From positions 1-6,271 of the forward strand of contig JAQBOT010000286.1 of the NCBI GenBank assembly GCA_028287885.1: a stretch of 6,271 bases of DNA. The letters are read 5' to 3'. The translations under genes were made by a program, and so were the position numbers. Of this stretch, positions 1 through 6,271 are shown piece by piece (position 1 is the stretch's first letter; each line of letters starts with the position of its first letter). The notes below the pieces were generated by a model, which ran no database searches, had not been told where the DNA came from, and saw only the letters and a program-made list of their open reading frames with translations. The DNA is from Pedobacter sp. (GTDB lineage: Bacteria; Bacteroidota; Bacteroidia; Sphingobacteriales; Sphingobacteriaceae).

Positions 1-302
1 TTGCAACCAGGCCATTTATACCTGCAGGCACGTTTACCTTACAGGATATCGAGAATAAAAGAACGAACCTTTTGTTCTTCGGAAACTTTTACCGTATGGG
101 TCTGGCAGAGTATGATGCAGGAATACAGAAAATGATGGAAGACAGCGACTTTCTATATGGAAGTCTGATCAGGGATATTTATGGCCAAGGGGTTGTACTT
201 GGGCGAAAATACAGGCTTTTGCGTATAGCGTATAATGTGTTTATGTACGGAATTGTGGCCTCTGTTATTGCATTCATTATTTCGATTGTCGTTTCAATGT
301 GA
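1..302 (+). CDS. Pycsar-effector-type membrane protein (DUF5706/PycTM), C-terminal part only
   Basis: The reading frame is open from the left edge (first full codon at 3) to TGA at 300-302, giving the last 99 residues of a longer protein. It opens with ATRPFIPAGTFTLQDIENK and continues with NLLFFGNFYRM, DSDFLYGSLIRDIYGQG and LGRKYRLLRIAYNVF. From memory this is the conserved core of the DUF5706/Pycsar effector transmembrane domain, usually found after an N-terminal HD phosphohydrolase domain in Bacteroidota proteins of about 400 residues. The last 25 residues or so form a hydrophobic helix fitting the final membrane span. In Pycsar anti-phage systems such proteins are triggered by a cyclic pyrimidine nucleotide and disrupt the inner membrane. 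No cyclase gene is in view, so a defence role here is only inferred. The TTG at 72 lies inside the domain and is not a start. Family call strong; presence of an HD domain cannot be checked. Confidence 0.85.
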   Translation, partial: ATRPFIPAGTFTLQDIENKRTNLLFFGNFYRMGLAEYDAGIQKMMEDSDFLYGSLIRDIYGQGVVLGRKYRLLRIAYNVFMYGIVASVIAFIISIVVSM

Positions 303-364
303 TGCGGAATTATAGGTCCCACGAAGAAAACTACATGTACTTAGCTTGTAGGTAAAAATGAACG
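303..364. other. 62-base intergenic gap, possible start of the downstream operon
   Basis: This is the largest gap between genes in the window and the most likely place for the promoter of the four-gene run that follows. I see no convincing Bacteroidota promoter: TAGCTTGT at 342-349 only partly fits the -7 consensus TAnnTTTG, lacks an upstream TTTG box, and lies very close to the start codon. A short inverted repeat (CTACA at 331-335, TGTAG at 347-351) has an 11-base loop and no T-run, so it is not a credible terminator. Transcription could therefore run through from the upstream gene. The last bases are A-rich, as is common before Bacteroidota start codons. Confidence 0.4.
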
Positions 365-1240
365 ATGATGCAAACAAACACCAAGAAATCTCAAACTTTT
401 ATAACTTTAATGGCGCTCATTATGATCCTTGGATGCAAAAGCACAGGTGACAAGTTCGGGAGTCCTGATAGCTATGATTTCAGCAAACCGGAAAAGTTCA
501 TTCTGCCAAATGCTTTACATGAGATATCTGGACTTGCTTTCAATAACCTGGACCCAAGTACGATCTATTCCTTGCAAGATGAAAACGGTGGGATTTTCTC
601 TCAGCAATGGGCAAATAAGAAAGCATTGAGCACTAAGTTTGCCGGCAGAGGCGATTTTGAGGATCTTGCGATACTGTCGGATACCATCTTTGTTTTAAAA
701 AGCAACGGTACAATATATTCTTTTCCATTGTCTGAACTTGGAAAGAAGCAGGCTGATCATGTAAAAGAATGGAAAAAGCTTGTGCCGAAAGGAGAGTTTG
801 AAAGCTTGTATGCGGATGAGGCCGCATCGGAGTTGGTTTTGCTTTGTAAAGATGAGGAGCTGGGCGCTAAGAAATATCAAACAACGGGATATGTATTAAA
901 ATATGATGGGAGCAGTCGGAAATTAGAATTGAAAGAAACTTTCATATTGAACACGAAAGCAGTTAAAAGATCTGGAAGCGAACTAACACACGGTCTACGA
1001 CCCTCAGCCCTTAGTCGTAATCCCGTAACAAAAGACTGGTATATACTTTCTGCGGTAAACAAGATACTGGTTGTAGCCGATCCAGACTGGAACATCAAGA
1101 GTGTTTATCGATTACATTCTAATACGTTCAATCAACCGGAAGGCCTGGCTTTTGATAAAGATCAAAACCTTTATATTTCAAATGAAGGCGATGAAGTTAC
1201 GAATGGAAACATACTGAAGTTCGTTTATAAGGAACCGTAA
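365..1240 (+). CDS. SdiA-regulated (YjiK-like) beta-propeller lipoprotein
   Basis: A 291-residue predicted lipoprotein. Residues 1-24 form a lipoprotein signal: a basic stretch (KK at 7-8), a hydrophobic core and the lipobox ILGC, with the lipidated Cys at 24. The mature part carries repeated blade-like motifs typical of the SdiA-regulated/YjiK beta-propeller family: HEISGLAF near 52-59, GDFEDLAI near 96-103, GEFESLYAD near 143-151, RPSALSRNP near 212-220 and NQPEGLAFD near 256-264, followed by LYISNEGD. The family name comes from an enterobacterial gene under SdiA control. It does not imply quorum sensing here, and the biochemical role is unknown. The start is the ATGATG at 365-370; either Met is possible (291 or 290 residues). 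The protein should be anchored in the envelope. It is followed after 24 bases by the phosphoesterase gene, so the two are probably co-transcribed. Family call good, function unassigned. Confidence 0.82.
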   Translation: MMQTNTKKSQTFITLMALIMILGCKSTGDKFGSPDSYDFSKPEKFILPNALHEISGLAFNNLDPSTIYSLQDENGGIFSQQWANKKALSTKFAGRGDFEDLAILSDTIFVLKSNGTIYSFPLSELGKKQADHVKEWKKLVPKGEFESLYADEAASELVLLCKDEELGAKKYQTTGYVLKYDGSSRKLELKETFILNTKAVKRSGSELTHGLRPSALSRNPVTKDWYILSAVNKILVVADPDWNIKSVYRLHSNTFNQPEGLAFDKDQNLYISNEGDEVTNGNILKFVYKEP

Positions 1241-1264
1241 AAATAGCCATTGCGGATTTTGCTT

Positions 1265-2362
1265 ATGAGATCATTGATTATCATTTTGTTCATTTTTAGT
1301 CAGCTTGGACCTGCTGCCGGGCAGCAAAAGGATAGTGTTTTAAGCAGAGTAATATTGATTGGTGATGCAGGAAAGGTTGACAGAGCGCAAGTGCAGGTGA
1401 TCAGAAGCGCGGCAAACCATATATTGAAAGATCGAACAACGGTGCTTTTTTTAGGCGACAACATATACTCGAGGGGCATGGCTTTGGCTGCTGGCCCTGA
1501 GCAGACCAAGGATAAAGAAATACTTAAATCACAGTTTTTGCCGATGCGAGAACAGGCTGCCCCAGTGTATTTTCTTCCTGGCAATCATGATTGGGATCGT
1601 TCAGGGCCTGAGGGCTTGCAGAAAGTGAAGGCAGCCTGGAAGTTCATTTCGAATCAGAGCGACAGCGGGCTGCGCATGTTGCCCCCAAATGGCTGTCCGG
1701 ACCCACAGGAAATTAAGGTAAGTGCCGATCTAACGATTATTGTTTTTGACAGTGAATGGTGGTTATTTCCACATGAAAAGGGAAACAAGGATGCAGGTTG
1801 CACGTGTGGCACGACTGAGGATGTAGTTAAAGAATTCGGACGGATTTTTAACAACAACAAAGGGAAAGTTATTTTACTTGCCAGCCACCATCCATTTATG
1901 AGTTATGGCAATCACGGCGGTCATTTCACGTTGATGCAACATTTGTTTCCATTCAGGGGTCTAAGTAAAGTCTTGTATGTGCCGGTTCCCCTGCTCGGCT
2001 CTCTATATGCCATTGCGAAAACCCTCATTCCGGCAAGGGAGGACCTTAGACATCCTGCATACCGAACGATGATCCGGAAAATCGATAGTGTATTTGCAGG
2101 CTATAAAAACTTAATTCATGTTGCCGGGCACGAACATGGGCTGCAATTTATTGAGAAAGGTAGGGGCTACCAGGTGGTTAGTGGATCTGGTGCAAAACAA
2201 AGCAACGTAGTTCAGGGTAAATATGCGCTTTTGGCCGACGCAAGTTCTGGGTACGTTATTGCAGATCAGCTTTTGGATAAAAGTATTCAATTTTCCTATT
2301 ATAAGGTGGTAGATGGGGCAGTAATTCAGCGTTTTAAGTTTTTAAAGCGTTATATTAGATAA
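1265..2362 (+). CDS. secreted calcineurin-like metallophosphoesterase
   Basis: A 365-residue predicted periplasmic or surface phosphoesterase. Residues 1-20 are a Sec signal peptide (hydrophobic LIIILFIFSQLG, likely cleaved near AAG/QQ). The dinuclear-metal motifs appear in order: GDAG at 33-36, GDN at 64-66, GNHDWD at 106-111, SHHP at 207-210 and GHEHG at 288-292. GCPDP (143-147), SEWW (163-166), HGGHF (217-221) and the HLFPF...VPLLGSLY stretch (226-248) match, from memory, the phosphoesterase domain at the front of Bacteroidota proteins that continue into an outer-membrane barrel. Here the chain stops at the end of that domain, and the back half is the separate gene at 4749. Cys144, Cys179 and Cys181 could form a disulfide after export. 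I prefer ATG 1265 to the in-frame TTG at 1250, since it puts the signal peptide at the N-terminus. The substrate is unknown; all catalytic motifs look intact. Confidence 0.88.
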   Translation: MRSLIIILFIFSQLGPAAGQQKDSVLSRVILIGDAGKVDRAQVQVIRSAANHILKDRTTVLFLGDNIYSRGMALAAGPEQTKDKEILKSQFLPMREQAAPVYFLPGNHDWDRSGPEGLQKVKAAWKFISNQSDSGLRMLPPNGCPDPQEIKVSADLTIIVFDSEWWLFPHEKGNKDAGCTCGTTEDVVKEFGRIFNNNKGKVILLASHHPFMSYGNHGGHFTLMQHLFPFRGLSKVLYVPVPLLGSLYAIAKTLIPAREDLRHPAYRTMIRKIDSVFAGYKNLIHVAGHEHGLQFIEKGRGYQVVSGSGAKQSNVVQGKYALLADASSGYVIADQLLDKSIQFSYYKVVDGAVIQRFKFLKRYIR

Positions 2363-2378
2363 ACATTTCTTTAAAACC

Positions 2379-4724
2379 ATGCAGTCCATAGCCGTAAATT
2401 TAGGAAGGCAAGATGATTTGACAGAAAATCTGATTGGCGCTGAAGTTTACCTTTCCTTGAAACCATTCATGAGGTTTATCGAGGAAAAGTCTCGTACGGA
2501 CAAATCTACAAAGCAAAATATTTACCGCTATATATTAAGCCAGTTTGATAAGTATCCGGAACTTGGATTTCCGATTTCACCAGCTGACGCTGGTAAATAT
2601 GCAGAGCTTTTTGAGCTGATCTACATTTGTCTTTCACCCTTGTTGAATGAACAGGAACAACAGCTCTGGGCTTTAGGCGTCCCCTTGACGCCGCATTTTT
2701 ATTTTGGAACGCCGGCATTCTATGCCATTATCTTGGATCCAATAACACAGGAACTAAAAGTGGGTTTAAACCTCACCGGACCCAATGAAATGGAACAGAG
2801 CCTAAGGGCAAGTTTTTACAATCTGGTCTTGAAGAAGTTTTACAATACTTCTTTAACAGATAAGCAGTTTACGATCTACTCCATTGTTGATCAGGGAACT
2901 CATTTGCTGAAATACTATCGCCTGCATATTGACACCCGCTTTATTGAAGTTTACAATCATGGTTCTTTACCTCAATTGAGTCTGCAGCACTTAAAGGTGA
3001 ATGCCAAGGATGATGCAACTATATTGGCAATGCTGGGACGGGTACTGCCAACAACACAATTTTCTGTTGAAGGAATAGCAGTAGTTAATTTGAAGGAGGT
3101 TACAGTTGAGTACGCCTTAGAGTCTATAAAAGACGTAATTATTGAACACACCGAGTGTTCTGTTGGCAGTTATCACGCGCATATCGTTCAGGCATTGAAA
3201 ACAATTTGTGGGACGGACACCTTCGAATTCGGCTTGTTGCCATATTTGCGCTTGAATGGTAAAACGCTTGTGGATGATCAATCCGGATTTCAGAGCATTT
3301 TACTGCATTTAACAAAGCTTGCGATGCCGGGCGACTACCAACAACTGCTCGCCCATTATCTGGCAGCGCCACGCAAGTTGATCTTTCAAGAGATTTCAAC
3401 TAAGGAACAGGAGCACTTTCCAATGCTGAAGCTGTTATTTCAGAACGGTGTTACCTCCTATGCGCTGTTTCCGCTCTATTATAGTGGTAAGTTGGTGGGT
3501 TGCCTGGAAGTATATTCAAGGAATTCAAATACCTTCGATACCCATACATTGTCTAAACTTGAGCCATCATTTTCTTTGCTTGCGCAACTCTTTCAAAACA
3601 TCATTACTGACTTCAATTATGAACTTACAAGGGTAATCACTGACAAGTTTACGTCTATACAGCCCGCAGTTCAGTGGCAGTTTTATGATGCCGCTTACGA
3701 GGCTCTGAAATCAGAAATGACAGGTGCGCCCCTACAGTTGAAAGCAATCTCCTTTCAGGATGTTCAACCGTTCTATGGAGCGATCGATATTAAAGACTCT
3801 AGTGTAAGGCGAAATCTTGCGATTAGAAAAGACTTGAATTTGCATTTCGAACTCTTAGAAAACACACTACAATCAATTGCATCAAAATTAGAGACAGGCA
3901 TTCAGGATTATATTCCCTCAGACGCTTTGATTTCAAACTACAAAGCCCATGCACAACTTTCAGATACTGAAATACTAAAAATTGAAGATTACCTGTTGCG
4001 CCAGTTGCCACCATATTTTCGGTTGCTTCAGGAGGGTAAGCCTGAACTCAGTGAAATCATTGAGAACTATTTTGTGGTAACGGGGCTGCATGGAATAGTA
4101 TATGCAAACAGAACACAATATGAAAAAAGTATGCAGACCATTAATGGTAAGATCAACAGCATGCTGAAAGACTTTAATGCCACATTGCAGAATATATATC
4201 CATGTTATTTTGAGAAATTCCGAACAGACGGGGTAGAGTTTGACATTTACGTTGGGCAGTCGATCGCGCCTGAGCTTCCAATACCAAATAATCTCATACA
4301 AACATTCCGGCTGCTCCATTTGGAGGCAATCGCAAACATTGCTCAAGCGGCGCATGCACTTATTCCGGAGATATCTGACTATTTGCAAACAACTCAATTG
4401 ATCTTTGTACATGAAAAGGCAATTGACATCAGCTTCAGACCTGATGAACAACGATTCGATGTTGAAGGTGGTTATAATATTCGCTATCAATTGGTTAAAA
4501 AGAGAATAGATAAAGCACATATAAAGAATTCTGAGGAGCGACTAACGCAGCCCGGAAAAATTGCTATTGTTTATATGAACAGCATGGAAGCTCAGGAATA
4601 TGTAGGGTACATTAAAGTTCTTCAGTCAAGAAATATATTAAAAGACGACGTGGAGCATATAGAAATTGAAGAACTTCAAGGTGTAGATGGATTGAAAGCC
4701 CTTAGGGTGGGCATTGTTTTCTAA
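2379..4724 (+). CDS. large GAF-domain protein of a Bacteroidota-specific family
   Basis: A 781-residue protein with no signal peptide or membrane span, so probably cytoplasmic. A GAF-like domain lies at about 295-410; its clearest part is YALFPLYYSGKLVGCLEVYS (361-380), then the helix LEPSFSLLAQLFQNII. The N-terminal part (about 28-115, with LKPFMRFIEE, ELFELIYICLSPLL and LWALGVPL) and the segment ISFQDVQPFYGAIDIKDSS (457-475) recall a family of GAF proteins known mainly from Bacteroidota. The C-terminal part (about 700-781: VKKRIDKAHIKNSEERLTQ, PGKIAIVYMN, LQGVDGLKALRVGIVF) is also typical of that family. No histidine kinase, cyclase, phosphodiesterase or DNA-binding domain is evident, so a signal sensed by the GAF domain has no visible output. 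The gene starts 16 bases after the phosphoesterase stop, behind an A-rich leader, and ends 24 bases before the next gene. This places a cytosolic protein between two exported ones. Ligand and role unknown. Confidence 0.78.
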   Translation: MQSIAVNLGRQDDLTENLIGAEVYLSLKPFMRFIEEKSRTDKSTKQNIYRYILSQFDKYPELGFPISPADAGKYAELFELIYICLSPLLNEQEQQLWALGVPLTPHFYFGTPAFYAIILDPITQELKVGLNLTGPNEMEQSLRASFYNLVLKKFYNTSLTDKQFTIYSIVDQGTHLLKYYRLHIDTRFIEVYNHGSLPQLSLQHLKVNAKDDATILAMLGRVLPTTQFSVEGIAVVNLKEVTVEYALESIKDVIIEHTECSVGSYHAHIVQALKTICGTDTFEFGLLPYLRLNGKTLVDDQSGFQSILLHLTKLAMPGDYQQLLAHYLAAPRKLIFQEISTKEQEHFPMLKLLFQNGVTSYALFPLYYSGKLVGCLEVYSRNSNTFDTHTLSKLEPSFSLLAQLFQNIITDFNYELTRVITDKFTSIQPAVQWQFYDAAYEALKSEMTGAPLQLKAISFQDVQPFYGAIDIKDSSVRRNLAIRKDLNLHFELLENTLQSIASKLETGIQDYIPSDALISNYKAHAQLSDTEILKIEDYLLRQLPPYFRLLQEGKPELSEIIENYFVVTGLHGIVYANRTQYEKSMQTINGKINSMLKDFNATLQNIYPCYFEKFRTDGVEFDIYVGQSIAPELPIPNNLIQTFRLLHLEAIANIAQAAHALIPEISDYLQTTQLIFVHEKAIDISFRPDEQRFDVEGGYNIRYQLVKKRIDKAHIKNSEERLTQPGKIAIVYMNSMEAQEYVGYIKVLQSRNILKDDVEHIEIEELQGVDGLKALRVGIVF

Positions 4725-4748
4725 AAGCAAGATTTAATCATATACATT

Positions 4749-6271
4749 ATGAAGAAGTTCGTTCTGTTTTTATTGTTGTTGCCCACTGCGGTCTTTGGGC
4801 AACGATATGCAGCCGGTGACTCTATAACACTGGCCATTGCTCCAGAATATAATCAGGTAAGTTCTCTACACCGTACGTTCCTTGGAAAGAACTACCGCAA
4901 GCTCTGGGCGACACCGGTCCGAATGCGGGTACTAGATATTCGAAAAGAGAGGGGAGGCCTCAGTATTGTAAAGCTCGGAGGGGGCAATCAGACTCGGTCG
5001 ATCAGATTTAAAGACGCTCAGGGTAAGGAATGGGTGCTAAGAACGATCCAAAAGTATCCAGACCGGGCACTTCCGCCGAGTTTAAGGGCAACCATTGCAA
5101 AAGACATTATACAGGATCAGGTATCCACCGGGCATCCTTTTGGGGCGCTGATCGTACCGCCACTGGCAGAAGCGCTTGGTTTACCACACTCGAACCCGGA
5201 AATCGTGTATGTAGGTGATGATCCTGGACTTCAGGAGTATAGAAAAGACTTCGCGAAGGCAGCGTATTTGTTTGAGGAACGTGTGCCTTTGGAGTTTGAA
5301 CGTACTGAAAGCACCGAAAAGGTGCAGCAGAAATTGCGTGAAGACAATGATCACCTCACTGACCAAAAACTTACCCTACGTGCTCGTTTGCTAGACTTTA
5401 TTGTTGGTGACTGGGATAGGCGCGAAGACAATTGGCGCTGGACGCCAGCCAAGGACAAGGGCGTTACGCTCTACAAAGCGGTTCCGCGAGATCGAGATAA
5501 GGTGTTCTACAAAACTTCAGGAATATTTCCCTGGATACTATCACATCAATGATTGAAGTCGAATCTGCAGCCTTATTCAGAACATATCCGTGACATCAAT
5601 GGATGGAACTATAATGCCAGGTACTTTGACCGTTACTTTCTTACAGAACTCAGTGAAAGCGACTGGGCGGCAGAAGTGAAAACGGTACAGAAGACGATTA
5701 CTCCTGCACTGGTTTCCGCCGCCATCAAGAGAATGCCTCGCGTCATATATCAACAAAACGGCACAGAGCTGAACAGGGAACTAAATGGCAGGGTAAATAA
5801 CCTGGACAAGTTTGCCATGGATTATTATAAGTTCCTTGCAAAGACGGTTGAAGTTCCTGCTTCTGATGAAAGAGAATTGTTTTTGGTTTCGCATCAGCCG
5901 AAAGGCGATATTGATCTCCAGATCTTCAATTTAAAGAAGGATAGTACGACAGGAAGGCGTGTTTTTCACCGACTTTTCAAAGCTGAGCAAACCAAAGAAA
6001 TTAGGTTGTACGGCTTTGCTGAGGATGATGTTTTCAAAGTTACAGGCAGGGAAAGTTCGGGTATTAAAGTTCGGATGGTTGGAGGCGAAGGCAAAGATAG
6101 TTTTCAGGTAGAGCCGGATTTAAGAGACAGGGCTAACAATTATATCTATGATAGAAAGGACCAGAAGGTTGTATTGCCTTCAGGCAGATTGGCAAAAATC
6201 AGACTTGCCAATGATACCCTGGTCAACTCTTATAATCAAAATAGCTTCCGATTCGATAGGCTGGGACCACT
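4749..6271 (+). pseudogene. secreted kinase-like/outer-membrane barrel family protein, interrupted by in-frame TGA and cut by the window edge
   Basis: The frame from ATG 4749 to the window edge holds 507 full codons with one stop, TGA at 5550-5552 (codon 268). Residues 1-17 are a signal peptide (FVLFLLLLPTAVFG, then Gln18). The next part (HRTFLGKNYRKLWATPV at 41-57, GGGNQTRSIRF at 77-87, HPFGALIVPPLAEALG at 129-144, EYRKDFAK at 163-170, GDWDRREDNWRW at 220-231, PRDRDKVFY at 246-254) matches, from memory, the middle region of Bacteroidota phosphoesterase/outer-membrane fusion proteins. Beyond the TGA the same frame still reads as that family: HIRDINGWNYNARYFDRYFL, DYYKFLAKTVEV, TKEIRLYGFAEDDVF and VRMVGGEGKDSF. 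The C-terminal beta-barrel would follow past the edge. The missing residue is probably Trp (TGG to TGA). If the stop is obeyed, a 267-residue secreted fragment without a barrel results. The alternatives are sequence error or read-through. Confidence 0.75.
5550..5552 (+). other. in-frame premature TGA stop
   Basis: The codons around it read ILSHQ, TGA, LKSNLQPYSEHIRDING without any change of frame, so this is a single-codon interruption and not a frameshift. A G-to-A change in the third base of TGG would make it. TGA ends the upstream Pycsar-type gene at a natural domain end (300-302), which argues against a reassigned genetic code. The base after the stop is T. I see no convincing selenocysteine hairpin after it. 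Confidence 0.85.

Noticed and set aside
331..351. Inverted repeat CTACA/TGTAG as a terminator after the Pycsar-type gene
   Set aside because: The stem is only 5 bp with an 11-base loop and no T-run follows.
358..450. ATG at 358 as a start for a small gene before the lipoprotein
   Set aside because: Its frame closes after about 30 codons inside the lipoprotein gene and the peptide shows no recognisable feature.
877..1584. Several - strand open frames opposite the lipoprotein and phosphoesterase genes
   Set aside because: They are shadows of conserved coding sequence on the + strand, with no recognisable motifs.
2335..2342. TAAGTTTT before the GAF gene as an internal promoter -7 box
   Set aside because: It lies in the coding end of the phosphoesterase, lacks a -33 TTTG partner at suitable spacing, and AT-rich chance matches are expected.
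3975..4520. 181-residue open frame on the - strand inside the GAF-protein gene
   Set aside because: It lies antisense to a well-supported gene, its translation is rich in Cys, Ile and Leu without domain-like pattern, and no leader or neighbour supports it.
5549..5595. ATG overlapping the premature TGA (ATGA) as a coupled restart
   Set aside because: This ATG is in another frame and reaches a stop after 14 codons, so it cannot produce the downstream domain.
5550..5600. TGA as a selenocysteine codon
   Set aside because: Only a weak 4-bp GATT/AATC pairing follows, nothing like a bacterial SECIS hairpin, and the family context suggests Trp instead of Cys.
5500..5600. Frameshift as the cause of the interruption
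   Set aside because: Codons on both sides of the TGA are in the same frame and both encode family-like sequence, so no shift is needed.

Overview
The window looks like chromosomal DNA from a Bacteroidota, most likely a Sphingobacteriaceae-type genome (Pedobacter, Sphingobacterium, Mucilaginibacter or a relative). This rests on the protein families recognised, on moderate-to-low GC, on A-rich leaders without Shine-Dalgarno sites, and on lipoprotein and Sec-secreted proteins typical of the phylum. The genus is inferred from memory of these families, not from a search. All supported genes are on the + strand. No RNA gene, CRISPR array, insertion sequence or attachment site was seen.

Layout: (1) Positions 1-302 hold the last 99 residues of a Pycsar-effector-type membrane protein (DUF5706/PycTM); its front lies outside the window. 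(2) After a 62-base gap comes a run of four tightly spaced genes, probably one transcription unit: a lipoprotein with an SdiA-regulated (YjiK-like) beta-propeller domain (365-1240), a secreted calcineurin-like metallophosphoesterase (1265-2362), a large cytoplasmic GAF-domain protein (2379-4724), and the beginning of a secreted protein of the family that ends in an outer-membrane beta-barrel (4749 to the window edge). The gaps inside this run are 24, 16 and 24 bases.

Two points stand out. First, the last gene carries an in-frame TGA at 5550-5552. The same frame stays open for 239 more codons to the window edge and keeps coding recognisable family sequence, so this is a nonsense lesion (probably a lost Trp codon), a sequence error, or a read-through stop, and not a real C-terminus. 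Second, the metallophosphoesterase and the last gene correspond to the front and back of a protein that many Bacteroidota make as one long chain (phosphoesterase, then a middle domain, then the outer-membrane barrel). Here the two parts have separate signal peptides and a GAF-domain gene sits between them. The middle domain carries motifs resembling the active-site region of CotH/HipA/Fam20-type atypical kinases, so the operon may encode a secreted kinase-phosphatase pair at the outer membrane. That is a hypothesis from motif reading only.

Functionally, three of the four operon products are exported (lipoprotein, phosphoesterase, barrel protein) and one, the GAF protein, has no export signal. 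The cluster therefore looks like an envelope module with a cytosolic sensor or accessory protein. No substrate can be read from the sequence.
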